A DNA stretch of 64,000 nt from Muricea muricata (Eukaryota; Cnidaria; Anthozoa; Malacalcyonacea; Plexauridae): contig OY979718.1 in the NCBI GenBank assembly GCA_963855995.1, positions 48,829,559 through 48,893,558 on the forward strand, given 5' to 3'. Of the stretch, positions 32,386 through 45,306 are shown piece by piece. The position numbers were made by a program, and so were the translations under genes. The notes under the pieces were generated by a model, which did not search any database, was not told where the DNA came from, and was given only the letters and a program-made list of their open reading frames with translations. Positions within the stretch are counted from its first letter, which is position 1; each line of letters starts with the position of its first letter.

Positions 32386-32818
32386 ACGTGTCACTGTGTT
32401 AATAAGAATGAAAACGCATTTCTAAATCCCACTACTCATTTCAAAATTGTCACTACACATTTCACAACTCTCACTACACATTTCAAAATTCTCGTTACTA
32501 CAGCTACACGCCAATGCAGAGATTGGCCCATGGAAGTCCGAGCTTGCCAATCGAAAACTTTGCGATGATAAACTTACGTGATGTTTCCCGGACATTCCTT
32601 CACAGCGTGATTATGAAGTAGCAAGCATCGATCGACATCGTCACGTTGATGCATGATCATAGAAATCAGTCCCGGGCCAATCTCCGCAATGGCGTGTAAC
32701 TGTAGTACCAAAAATTTTGAAATGTGTTGTGCGAATTTTGAAATGAGTAGTGGGATTTACTGATTTAGAAATGCGTTTTCATTCTTATCAACACAGTGAC
32801 TGAGTGACACGTGTCGGC
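32383..32818. mobile_element. Second long inverted-repeat element, back to back with the first
   Basis: The left arm (32383-32531) and right arm (about 32670-32818) are inverted copies sharing gacacgtgtc, ttctaaatcccactac and gagattggccc. The left arm includes a partly tandem cactacacatttca repeat (about 32430-32490). It abuts the palindromic element at 31939-32385 with almost no spacer. Confidence 0.7.
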
Positions 32819-32838
32819 CACCGTAATAATATAACACA

Positions 32839-32984
32839 CACTGCCTCGTACCCAGGCGCTTATTATCAGGCTTATATCAAGTAGCGCCTGAAGTATGAGT
32901 AATGCTAACAAACCCCTTCGCGCTTGCCTAATTACTGCAATACTTCATGTAATGTATATGTCGGGGACGCTGGGTACGAGGCAG
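32839..32984. mobile_element. Small MITE, actgcctcgtaccc ends
   Basis: Inverted ends actgcctcgtacccaggcgc / gacgctgggtacgaggcagt enclose about 145 bp and are flanked by aacacac repeats on both sides (a 7-9 bp duplication, ambiguous because of the CA repeat). A related end fragment (gcctgggtacgaggt) occurs at about 62115-62130. Confidence 0.7.
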
Positions 32985-33967
32985 TAACACACACAAGTTC
33001 ACACAAGGTTTCTGTCCTTAGCTATCGCCGGCTGAACTTCAACAATAACAATGTCGATATACTTTATGTTAACTATCGTACTGAAATTATGTAAATTAAA
33101 ATCAAGTGTTTCAAAACAAATATATGCACGGCAAGTGGGCAACGGGTTGTTGCACGTGTGAATGCCGCGTGACCTGTATTGCGCGGGTCTCCACAAGCTT
33201 GTGCACATGTTTAGGTCTAAATATATTGGTATATATGATTTCAATAATTTCATATAGTTTCGCACTGTACAACGTGATAGGTGTTCTTGCAATCAATGCA
33301 ACAATTTAACGATAATTCAAGAACGAACGAATACAAGGCTTCTAAAAATCATCAACAAGCAACAGCTCTTCATTTTTAGTGTGTATGTAAAGGCCGTCTA
33401 CAAGAGAGCTTCAATAAAAGACAGTTGTGTCGCAAATTTCGACTGTCGAAAAGGTCTCGATAACAAGTTAGGACGGTAAGGTATTTTGCGTATTTATTTT
33501 TCCTTTTAATCTTTTTTAATATATAAGATTTCATGATCAGCAGTTGCCTTTATATTCAAAAGCTATATGTTATTTGAAATCTATAGGCTTTAATAGGTTA
33601 TAAACAGAGGCTGTAACATAGCAACTATTAAAATGATCGCAGCAACAAAATCAAGGTCTGTGAAACGATTAGTCCAGTTTATTGAATATATACAGTTACG
33701 TAAGCGCATTCGGTACAATACATAACCGAATGGCATTTTTGGTCCCTGTACAGTAGGCTTCGCACTACACACGCATTTGAATGTGTTAATTTGAAAACGC
33801 GTTATATTCCGCGTAAATATGTTTTCACAGTATGTAACTGTCTACACGTAAAACCAGTAAAAACACGCACACATACGGTGTTGTTTTGAGAACATCGGCC
33901 ATAGTGTGAAATAATTTTCGAAGGACGATATAGTTCTGTGTGGCTATTGGGGTCTGTTTACATAGAG

Positions 33968-34200
33968 GTGGGTTGACCCTAGCAGAAGGGTTACTCTAGT
34001 AAGCGAGTTACCCTACTACAATATGCTTTATAGCAAGCGTTTACCTGCGCGCTGGGGTTACCCTAGCAGGCCTAGCTGTAGGGTCACCCAGAACCCTATC
34101 AAATAGATAGGGTTACCCTAGCAGTAGGGCTATCTTTTTGTTTACACAAGCCATGTAAATGCGTCAGGTAGGGTTACCCTATCAAGCGGGTCAAGTTATT
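33968..34200. repeat. Cluster of gggttaccctagcag motifs
   Basis: Seven or so degenerate copies of GGGTTACCCTA, itself nearly palindromic, occur within 230 bp, in a block flanked by tgtttacat/tgtttacac. This may be a MITE made of short palindromes. It is not a telomeric repeat, because the unit turns back on itself. Confidence 0.6.
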
Positions 34201-36600
34201 CGCCTTCAATAAATGTCAAACAAACAAGGATGGTCACAACACTGAAATGAAACAACAAAATGAGCCAGACATAGTATCATACAGCATACTAGTAGCATAG
34301 AGGGTGCTAAAGGGGAGAGGGGGTTCGGATCACGTTTCATGAGAGGAAAAACAGTCATTTCACCTTTCACAGGTAAAAATTAGTAATTTCACGAAATTTA
34401 ATCAACTCTTTTTAACTGTGTAAATTTAATGCTTTTCGTAACCCGTCAGCCTATTTTTACGTTGTAGAAAGGAAAAAGCACCACTGAAGCTCAAATTCGG
34501 ACGAATTTTTGTAAAAACAGCCAATATATGTGGAAAAAAATGAAGAAAATAAATGCATTTAGTAAAAGTGTTGTAACCAATGCATTGTACTTTGTTCTTT
34601 AGAACTTATCCCTACTCGTCCACTGCCAATCATGGTTCAGCAATAGGCATGTAAATCACATTTCACGACACAAAAATTCGTCAAATATCATTTCACAACA
34701 ACAAATATTGGCAATTCACGGCTCACGAAAAACCCCTTTACCACCCTCAGCATACAGGGCTGGTTCAGGCTCACAAATATTGTTCAAAATGTTGACTGAA
34801 AAACATTGTTCAATGCTGCTTTCTTCACCTCTGAACAGGTTGTTCATTTTTTGCTGGAACAAGGGCAGCAGGAAACAATTAACTTAAGCTGGTGTGGGCA
34901 GCAACTTGAAAAAGGGAACTCATGATTTCTGAGGTTTTTTGGGCTTTCTTCTTCCGTTACAAAATGGATACTGTGTTACTTGTAGCTAGACCTCAGTAAA
35001 CGCATTTTGCATTCACTTTATTTGTTTGATAACGCTGAAAGATTATAAAATATACTGTGAAACATTAAAATCAGCATAATAATTAAATGCGCATGAACAA
35101 CACACAAGCTTTTTTTTGCCCGCGCACTGTTTTAGCAACGTAGGCAGGTTCCGTCGTAGCTCTGTTGGTCGTGGGAATTGCATCAAAGAACCTGGCCGAA
35201 AAGCATAACTGTATTTTCGTACATAAATGTCAATTCTCGCCGAATACAAAACAAGGATAAATTAGTAAATTAAAAAATGTTCCCATAATTCGTTTTCATG
35301 TGACCTCATATCCGTCATGTTGGTGTATCAGGATAAAGTATTTAAGTTTCTTTAAGTAGATCAACTTAGCTGTCAATTTCTTTGTTGTTTTAACCCGCAG
35401 GAAGACAGGGACTGTGTGAACACGATCTAATCGCAGTTACCCTGAGCTGGTATTTTGTAAAGCCCACGGTTCTCGTTCTCGCCCATTCCTCGCAGTTCGT
35501 CGGCGATGCCTTTATCATGCAGTCATAGCTTATTGGAAAAATGCTTTTGTTTCTTGTATATGTAGTAACTGAGAACTGGGCTTAAAAAATACTTAGGGAC
35601 ACTTTACATTATCTTGCTTAGCCTGGACAGGACGCAACGTGGAATGATTTTGTTGTATTGAAATAGCCACCAGGCTTAATAGCGAAGGCCCGCACCACAA
35701 CTAAAGAAGTCTCAACAAAATCTCGGGTTTGAACAACATTACTGTTGTTACTTCTACAACTTCTCGTCTGCAAGTACACAATAATCTACACATACATAGA
35801 ATTAATGTTTTGCTGAATCATAAACCGCATGACGTATTTCAGTACATCACAAAATGATTCCGCCTCCCATCGTCTCCCTGCAGCAAAGCGGGATATTGTA
35901 AACCGGTCCGAGGAAGGCCTGTAAATAACGTTTTTAGGTTGTGCATTAGTAAGTTTTGATGAAACGAGGGGAAAACGTATAAGCCCCTTAGTGGTTCACT
36001 TTATTTTACCCCGCCCCCCTTCAAGATGCATGAAATATTTTACTTTATATTAATACCAAAACAAGAACAAACACGCCTTTTCCACTTTATGTTCGCAATA
36101 GTCCTGTGAGTTATGGGCGATATTAATACAAAACACTTTATCGTGCTTTACGAAATGTATCATATACATTCACGACGCTAATTAAAACATAATTATTTAT
36201 TGTGTCTTGTGATCCTGAAACCTACATGTCCTACACGAAATCAAATGCTGGCAAGGTGTCTATATTTGCAGTACGTCACTGAAACATTACTGAATTGCCT
36301 ACCCTACTGAAGCTAACAGCATATAGCTATATCTCGTTCTGAAGGCGTTGACAGGAATATACTGATCAAAGTACGTGCATACAATGAAATCGGCTTAACT
36401 CACTATATCAGTTGTGAATTTTATATGAAAATAATGACGTGTTAATGGTCCGGCCCTCGGAAGCACTTCGCCTGAGTACCATGCAATATCAAACAAGTAA
36501 AAACAAATTTACGCGGTGTAGTCAAACAAAATATTGTCGTCGATCGATATACATTATATTTGACATGCATATAGCAATCTTTTTACTCATTTCATTTTAG
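34201..36600. other. Upstream region of the bZIP gene, no coding sequence seen
   Basis: No open frame is convincing. It may contain non-coding first exons of the downstream gene, since that gene's coding exon begins right after a splice acceptor. One candidate further upstream is a GTAAGG donor near 33476. Confidence 0.35.
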
Positions 36601-37538
36601 AAAGAAAGCAGTATTTAAGATATGGGCGAGTGTATGTTTCCAAACACTGGCAATTTCATGTTCGATTCCTATCAATCAAAGAAACACTCAGGAACGTTCA
36701 GTAAAAGTACATGTATGAATGAAGACGTTTTTGGTACAGAGGGTAATAATTACTTTACCCATGCAGAACTTGATTATTTTGATCAAATATTACAAGCGGA
36801 TTATGAAGAGCCAACTATAACTCCAAATGAAGCGATGCACAACCCGGTGACTGATAAATATTTCCCGGATTTCACAGTGTACAAAAAGCCACAGTTGCCC
36901 TTTGGTCAAGTTTCTAAATCTTGCATGTTATTGCAAAAGCTACAAGAGAAGAAATTAAATTTAGTACTCGTGGCAACTTCAATTGATAATAATGATCTCG
37001 TGCAGAAACTGAAAGATAGTTTGGATCCTAAAACTTCTAGTATGATACCTGTCTCATATGATCCTAACAACAATGCTACCAATCAAGTTAATTCTGGTTT
37101 GAAACTAGGTTCACTGAAACGTGAAAATAGTACGGACAAAATAGAGGATCACGCGGAATCTAACCAATGTAAAAAACAGTCAACAAATGCAAATGATAAA
37201 GATGAAAAATACTGGAAGCGAAGGACTAGTAATAACGAGGCAGCGAGAAGATCACGTGAAGCAAAGCGAGCGCGCTTTCTTTGGATTCAAAAGAGAACGA
37301 AAGAACTTGAACTCGAAAATGCAAACTTACAGAAAGAACTTGAAATTTTAAATAGAAAAGTGTTACACTGCTAGAATGTCTAGTAGAAATGTAGTGTTGC
37401 CAGTGTTAGTGAAGTGTGTATTCCCCACTACCCGAAGCGATATGAGTAGAGTTACACCACGGCCGTGATTTGTCCCTTTTGACCCAGTTTTACTGGTATC
37501 ACTGCCTGAAACCCTATCAAGCACTGTACATAATAAAT
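36601..37538 (+). CDS. PAR-like bZIP transcription factor
   Basis: The coding exon has its ATG at 36622 and TAG at 37372 (250 residues). It is preceded by a good acceptor (tttcattttag, ending 36600), so a non-coding first exon lies upstream. The C terminus is a complete bZIP: EKYWKRRTSNNEAARRSREA with basic region at residues 204-218, and zipper positions I222, L229, L236 and L243. The YWxRR...NNxAAxRSR pattern is that of the HLF/TEF/DBP/NFIL3 group, nuclear factors that bind TTACGTAA-type sites and often act in circadian or stress programmes. The N terminus is acidic. Residues 111-147 (KLNLVLVATSIDNND to PVSYD) form a module shared with the neighbouring gene at 41800. Polyadenylation signal AATAAA at 37532-37537. 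The frame is intact. Confidence 0.85.
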
Positions 37539-37540
37539 AT

Positions 37541-40263
37541 AATCAGTATGAAGAACAACCCATGAATTTGATGTATATATTAATATATCTATATAATATT
37601 ACTTTAATGGTAGCTATAAACTGTTCTATGACAGTCTAACTAGCTATTTTAACTTCTGAACGTAATATTCAGTATTGTATTACTAACCAAATACAAGAAA
37701 GTGAATCAGTGTCTCGTATTTTTCCTGTGAGGTTATAGCCTGACGTGTCCACATTGGGTTTTGGTCGAGGTATATAAGGACTTCACAGTATAGGCCATTA
37801 AATGTTTGCTTTTTATGCTGGGGCTGAAGTTTGCTGCAGCGCAAGAAGACGGCAATAATTTATCGTATGTAGGAGTTTCTTGGGCTGCAACTTCTTGTTG
37901 AAATTAACTAGCCAAAGTTTTTTGTTCGTCTTTGTTTCTTCTGAATTCAAGTCCCTTCAAGTAAAATGTACACACCTATTCCTTCCTGTGTACAGCTGGT
38001 ACTAAACTGTACATATTATTAATAACAAGATTAAATTCTTTATGGTTTTACTAAATGTTTCATTAATATGAAGTAATACTGAATTGGGTTTATAACAGGT
38101 GATTCCCGAATACTTTGTGCTGTTTAAGTCGGTATTAAGTCGGTTATTCATGCCATGATATCTGACTCGACTGCATGTAATTGTCAACAGGATCCGTGTT
38201 TACATATATATATTGCACATGCATATAATATTTAGAGAGGATATTACACGGTGGTGCGAAGATATGAATATTACGAACGAGCGCAGCGAGTGAGTAAAAT
38301 ATTATTTTCAACAGGAGAAAGTAATGTTCATATTTTGAGAATATTCGCGAATTTATTGATATTGATATTAATCTGAACTATATATTCATCTATAAATATA
38401 TTGATTTATCGATAAATCATGAAAAAATAATGTGATGGCATATTTTGCAGAAGCATTTTTACTCATTCATTTATACCAGCACCTTTTGAGCCACTTTGTT
38501 TTTATTATTTTTTAAAATTTTTAGCACGTTGTTAGCACAACGGTAATTCATTTATCTTTGAAAAGTAGTTGTAGTTGTATATTTTCGTTGTAGTACATAT
38601 TAAAGTTGAAATTTGTTGAAGTTAACACTCAAGGGAACACTGTTTGTTTTTTAACCAGTTCATGATTAACAAACGTGATTATAGTATCTCGGTCGAAAAC
38701 GAGGGTTTTCTGAACTTTGTTTGACTGATATTTGTCATATTTGTTCAAGTGTTTACGTAAGCATTTTCTGTGACGTAGGAAGCACATACAGTAATGTCTG
38801 TGGGCAACAAAATCCAAGCACATCCTGAAGTTGGTGTACTCAATAGGAAACGATATTAAATTTCTTAATTAGTTCTGTTTCATGCAGAATGACTGAGTAA
38901 TATCACACCTACTGTTCTGGGGGCATGTTTGCGTGGTAGGTTTTTCAAACTACCATCTTTCAATGCACAGTCAAATAGGTATAGTATACAAATGATTATT
39001 AAATTACTATAGGTACTTTAGCGTCGAACCCGATTAAGCGGCGTGCTCTTATCGATGTGCAAAAATAACAAGAGTCACAACTGTCGTGTTTAATTTACTA
39101 ATGTCGCCCATTTGACCATTTAATCACACGACCACAGGAAACAGAGCACAACACTTTTTACCCTGCTTGGTTATTCGCCAAATTTTGAGCACTGCTTTTC
39201 AGGTTGGCGCTTACAATGGAGATCGATTGACTGCGGAAAGGTCACTCATATCAGTTAACGAAGCAAATAAAATTAAACTTTGACAAAATTTTTCAGGGGG
39301 GGAGGGGGTTCAGCTTGAAACTATAATAGCATCGATATTGATAGCAGCAAAAGACTATGAATGTGGGCGAAAATCGAATAAGCTGTAAAGATTATGAAAT
39401 GTTAAGATTTAAGTAAGGAGAATTTTATTAAATTTATGGCTAAAATTAACTAAACGTTATGTGTACCAGGGCAAATTTGGAAAGAGGTATACGCTTTTCT
39501 CTTAAACTGCCACAGATTGCTCTTAAAGAATTCTTTAATTAAACTTTGTTGGAAAGTGAGCTGTCTACCGTTCAAAATTTTGTGAAAGACACCCTTGTGT
39601 GAGAAGACAAAGACTGGTGCTTTTTGACCTCTGAAAGTTTGACTTGTAAAGTGGTTTGTCCATGTATAGAAACAAAATTTTGAGAACAACCGGTTGATGA
39701 ATACGCCCATGCTCGAAAACAAGCTTGGATATTAAAGTAAACAGATTAAGAAAAGACGCGACAATTTAGAATGATATACGTACATTCAGTCTGTAACTGG
39801 ATTCTCGTCTGTAACTGGATGTATCTATGCATGTGTTTAATCATTGTATAGTTTTGATTTCGGTGGTAAATAGTCTACTTGTTGCTGAAGGTAATTAAGT
39901 AATAATTAAACGTGTCAAGTCACCTACAAAAACTTCTTCTGGTTTCTCAGAATAATTGAAAAAAAGTTAATTCAGTCATACAATGTCCCGATTTTTGCTG
40001 TCACATGAACACTTGAAAAATTTTGGAGGGCATGGCACAAATATTTAAGAGGTGGGTGTAAGTTTTTATATTTTAGATTAATATATCAATTTCTAGAATA
40101 TTTTTGGTGAGAAAATATTTAGATGACTCGAGATCTGCATGCTTTGTAAATCCTAGCCTGAAAACTGATGTAGCCAGTGTGGAAGAATGAAGGATATATT
40201 AAACGTACTACATGTACACTTATGTCGGCATCATAATATACATGAGAAAACTTCGACGTTATA
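37541..40263. other. Gene-free stretch between bZIP gene and foldback element
   Basis: No gene is seen. A foldback-family fragment begins gatattacacggtggtgcgaag near 38239, with a cgaacgagcgcagcgag loop; its relative is at 57305-57408. A TTACGTAA site lies at 38753-38760. Confidence 0.4.
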
Positions 40264-41070
40264 CAGGGTGTATTAAAAAAACGGAGTCCATGTTTTGTGT
40301 CTAATTATTTCTAAATTACTGAAGCTTATAGAACAATTTTGGACTTGTTTTAAACCACGTTCTTTTTTCTTTCGAACAAGCCGTAATTCGTATTTTTACT
40401 CCGCGTAACGTACGTGCTATGACAAATTTAGTAATAGCTATCGATTTGAGATGCCCTCCAATTATGCAAATTCACTATGTCTTTCATGGTCGCCAGTTAA
40501 ATTTTTAATTTTTTCGCTTACTACATAAATGGTATTTCTGTTTAACTTAATAAAACTTGTTATAAAGCTTTACAGAAGATAAGCGGACCGTTAACGTGCA
40601 CTACGAACGGATAGTTCAAGCTTGTATCGACTTCATGAATATTAACATTATGCAATTTCGACAACATTGTGCACGCGCGGATAAACAAAAGGCTAATTTC
40701 GATCATTACTTTGGCATAAATCTAAGGTTTTTGTTGATGTAAACGGTCCGTTATCTTCTGTAAAGCTTTATAACAAGTTTTATTAAGTTTAACAGAAATG
40801 CCATTTATGTAATAAGCGAAAAAATTAAAAATTTAACTGGCGACCATGAAAGACATAGTGAATTTTCATAATTGGAGGGCATCTCAAATCGATAGCTTTT
40901 ACTAAATTTGTCATAGCACGTACGTTACGCGGAGTAAAAATACGAATTACGGCTTGTTCGAAAAAGAAAAGAACGTGGTTTAAAACAAGTCCAAAATTGT
41001 TCTATAAGCTTCAGTAATTTAGAAATAATCAGACACAAAACATGGACTCCGTTTTTTTTTATACACCCTG
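40264..41070. mobile_element. Long foldback MITE with cagggtgtat ends, TA-flanked
   Basis: The 807-bp element has nearly identical inverted arms of about 335 bp (40264-40601 and 40741-41070) around a 140-bp centre. It starts cagggtgtattaaaaaa and is flanked by TA (40262-40263 and 41071-41072). The ends match the element at 53871-54456, so the two belong to one Tc1/mariner-like non-autonomous superfamily, although their interiors differ. It lies between the two bZIP-related genes. Confidence 0.9.
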
Positions 41071-41799
41071 TATAGTACATTGATGCATGAACAAAACAAC
41101 CGTATATACGTACATGCTAAAATTTTTTTGATTATCAATCGTAAAACGATCAAGTAAACACAGGCTTCCATTCACCGGTATATGAAAATATTTCTAAAAA
41201 GTATATTTAAAAAATGCTTCGTCGATCGAAACGGAATTTACGCGGCATAAAATTTTCTATCTATATATATTACTCTCAACTAGTTATATATAAGCATATA
41301 TAGTCTCTATAGTCTATATCGATCGCGACGTTTATTTGGCCATTCATGTAATAGATGTAGAAGGAATATTCCGTGTTGCATGTTGTTATCATGCAATTAT
41401 CACATTAAATGCATTTTTTTTCTTAAGATGCATGATTTCACGGGGAAGTCAAATATTAGCAACTTTGTCGATGAATGAGGAATTAACATAAATTATTTTA
41501 TTCCACTCAACTTAATCGATCGAGAATTTCACAACATATTAATTTTCTGATGAATCCATTGATCGGCATCTTCTAGCACTTATAAAATAAATTTGCCGAA
41601 TATTTTGATTGCAGGCAATGAAATGTATAGTTGCGTGCAGTCCATATACATGTCGAAATATTGTAAATGCGGGGGTTTGATTCATTATTATAACGCCATG
41701 CACATTTTCATGTCAGTCTTGAAAAGACATCGCTGGTGCTGAGTTAATTACACTCGCTCTGTGAATGCTTACAATATCATCTTTAGGTCAATTGAAAAA

Positions 41800-44003
41800 A
41801 TGAAAATGGACTTTATATTTCCCGATTATTGGTACAGAAATGTGGAAAACATCTCTCAATCTCCTGCTCAAAGCAACGTTACCCAAGAAAGTTTTCTTTA
41901 TGAGAAAGACGCATTCACACAAATGAATGAAAATCAGTCGTTGTTTGAAAATGAGAGTGATTTTATGGCATTCCGAAACAAAAATTACCTGAATTATAAC
42001 GAACAGGGTGAAAGCAAACAGGCTTCGAACGCAGAAAACAAAAGTCAGGAAAGAGATGATTTAAATGATCTAGATGAAATTCTTAACCACGTTCCTCGCT
42101 TACCAAGTTGCCTAAAAAGTTCTGGAGGAGAGAAAATGAACTTTTTTATGATTGCAACATCGTTGGATGAACAAACAATTATGGAAAATTTAGAAACCAT
42201 TTTTGATAAAACGGAGTTCCGAGCATTTCCATTATCGTTCGATATTCAAGGTAGGAAGCATATGGTGATGTTAATTTTTTTGTGCGTTCAACACATTTCG
42301 AGTTTTGTGCGTTTCTTCACGACTCATGTTTCGGAGGATATTCAATGTAAGTAGCATCATCATCATTAGAAGATGTATTACTTGCAGGATTACAATACAC
42401 CAGGGTATAATTTGTTGAAGCAAAATTAATCACTCGCGACGCGTCATTAGCATGCAAAGTTATATAGAGTTTCATCGAAGGCGCGGTGGTGCATAAGCCG
42501 ACCATGTATCGTCCGCCCACCACTTCGTCATTGCAACATTTGATCTCCGATATTTGTATTGTTCAAAAACGAGTGGTATGACTTACAACAGTTTCCGGAG
42601 AAAAAGTGAAAGATGCGTATCAATACCGAATTTTGTGCGAAAAAATAACCAAGACGGTAAATTTTTCGCATAATAATAATTCACTATGCTATGGTATATT
42701 TACAAGTCTAAATTTGAATTAAATCGATTTGTTGTTTGGAAAAAATGATGGTTAAAACATAACTTATATTTGGCTCTTAAGAGGTTGCTAGAGAATTGAA
42801 TATTATACTAGCTAGTGAATAAACAGTCAACAATTGATTTACATGCATGCAAGCATATACAGGGTATATAAAAAATGCAATCCATCTTTGAAACTGTATT
42901 GCTCAGACACTGAAAACAAACTTTCACGGTATTTTGAGTTTAATTTTTAGCCTAATTTTTTGTATGTTTAACTGACGAGGTGTCACTTTTCCTGTTGTTT
43001 ATTTAAAGCAAATAATAACTTCAGCTGAAGAAATTCGCGAAAAGCGGTCATTTTGGGATGCTCGAAATTTGCATATAATTATGTCACCAAGCGTATAACT
43101 GGCGCATGCATGGCCCAACCATTTTGCTCTTGTACTTTTTCACATTCAGTACTTAAAGACAGCTTGGAGGTTAATTGGAAATTGGACAGTATTGCTGAAT
43201 TTTTAAAATTAATGCAACTTGCTTGTGCTCAAATTTGACGCATTAAACATTGTTATAGAAAGCTAAATTGTGTGGCTTTTATTTAAATGGTATATTCTAC
43301 ATAGCTTGCCAATGGGCTAATTTTTGCTGTCCTGAATTGTACCCACTGCTGTTTACCTGATAAGCTGACTGGGAAATGCTGCATGTGATCGTTAGCTATT
43401 TGACGTCGTCGGTTACTCTGTTTTAAGAAAATCTCGAATTTCCATTTTTTATCGAAGTTATTAAAGAGTCGTTAAAGAATTAAAATAATCTGGATAGAGC
43501 GGAAATTTGAAAAGAGTGGGGATTTGATAAGGCATCATCTGAGGTCATGCGTGCATCAGTGCATGCATCATATTTGGGGGCCTTATATATTCTGTCGAAT
43601 TTCCCAATCTACAGATTTATGAATGCTATACTTGGTGGAGGTTCAAAATCAGTAAATTAAACAATCCTGAGATTCAATTTTGTTTCAATGTTTTAAATTA
43701 GCTAAGTATTTTCTCACTGATATTTTAGATTCAGTGAAACCTATTGACAGGAAAAGGCAAAATGTACAGTTTTGTCAGGACAAGCAAAGCGCAGCACGAC
43801 TAAAACGAACGCATTCTGAGGAGGAGCAACGGCAAACATTTGAGAATGAAAAGGCGATATTTTACGGAGCAAAAACCACCAAAAAGTCTCGGATGAGCTG
43901 GATGACAACGAAGAAAACAGATTTCGATGAAGAAGACAAAGACTTAGAACGAAGAATTAAGATGCTAATTCAGACTAAGCAGTTACGTGAAATGGCGAAC
44001 TAA
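41800..44003 (+). CDS. bZIP-gene relative lacking a bZIP, two coding exons
   Basis: Exon 1 runs 41800-42250 (CAAG|GTAGGA donor) and exon 2 runs 43729-44003 (gatattttag acceptor). The junction is phase 1 and in frame, giving 241 residues. An acceptor (tatcatctttag) just before the ATG implies a non-coding first exon, as in the bZIP gene. Residues 112-148 (KMNFFMIATSLDEQTI to PLSFD) align with residues 111-147 of the bZIP protein, and both have an acidic DEIL/DQIL segment upstream. Exon 2 is basic then acidic, ends LERRIKMLIQTKQLREMAN, and shows no basic-zipper pattern. It may be a partner or competitor of the bZIP protein, or a diverged duplicate; the function is not known. Confidence 0.7.
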
Positions 44004-45306
44004 TACATTTTACACATAGGTTTAATTAACGAACACCACAGTGCATGAGCACCAAATTACAGCATATACATACAATTTTCTGCGGGTAAAAAGTTAAAAC
44101 TTGCAATTGTTTCAGAAAATTACAAGTTTTAGAAGATTGCACACCTGCATGACAGGATCCCGCTTTGTTAGTTGTTTCCATTATGAAATTACATTCAGTA
44201 AAGCCGGTAGATTTTATAGTTTTTTAAAACTGATATCAATAAGAATATCAGTTAGCTGTTCCATTGTATATGGACATGATGAACACCTAATAGAAAAAAT
44301 AAATTTATTTATAGTTATAGTATAACTGCTTGTTAAAATTTGACAGGTTTTCAACAGACTCTTTACAGGGTTCAATGAATTTGCATAAAAAATAGCTGGC
44401 GACATTTATGCTGACTATTGCTTTCTTCATCAAAATGTTGTGTGACTTCACTTTGTGACGTAGCATGGATGTCCTTCATAATAATTTAATAATGGTTTAG
44501 TACTACTTAGGACTTACTATATGGTAACATAAAGTGTTTTGCTATATATGAAGTATCAAAGCTCATTCATTCTAGTATCTTATCGGTTAAGAGAGGATCA
44601 CGTGACAGTGACGAAATTCAACTGTTGACCGCACAAGGTCTGCGAAGACATTAAAAGTATTAACCCGCGGGGATAAAACGGGAGTCGTGCATGTGTCACG
44701 TGAAAGTACGACCACCTTAGTACCCTAAATAACATATTCTTGAATTTATTGCTAGAATTGCTAAATCAACCTAATATACATACTTATATAAGGTCAATAA
44801 AACTGAATAAGGTCAATAAAACTAAAACATACCATTCACTACAGACTAGATTTGTCGAATGCACTGGAATCAAACGTCGACAAACCAATCTGAAATCTTT
44901 ATGACACTGACTGTGAAACCCTATACATCCATCCATTACAAAACATCTAGATGTGTGCATTATACAACGAGCTCGAGTTTGCAACTAAATACAACATAAT
45001 TAAAAACAACTAACTTTTGTTTATACCCAATTCACATTTTAAGATCACTCACATGCCTGGTTACTATTATATAACCTTGCGACAGCGTAACGGAAAACAA
45101 AAGTAACTACCATTTCTATATAGTATGGACATGAATGAATAACTCCTATTCATCATTCGTATATATGCCTGGTTACTTTTGTCACAATGCACTCTTTCAC
45201 AAACCAGAACAATAATATCCAACATTGTGAATATTCCAAAAATGAGAATTGGGTGGCAACGGTGTAAACCAACGTTAGCCGATTTTGTCTATTACACTAG
45301 CGTGCT
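44004..45306. other. Intergenic stretch
   Basis: No gene is supported. Two cacgtg E-boxes (44600-44605 and 44697-44702) sit in a GC-richer patch. A minus-strand frame at 44784-44984 has several Cys residues but no other support. Confidence 0.35.

Noticed and set aside
33968-34200. Interstitial telomere repeat
   Set aside because: The unit is GGGTTACCCTA, which reverses on itself; it is not a head-to-tail TTAGGG array.
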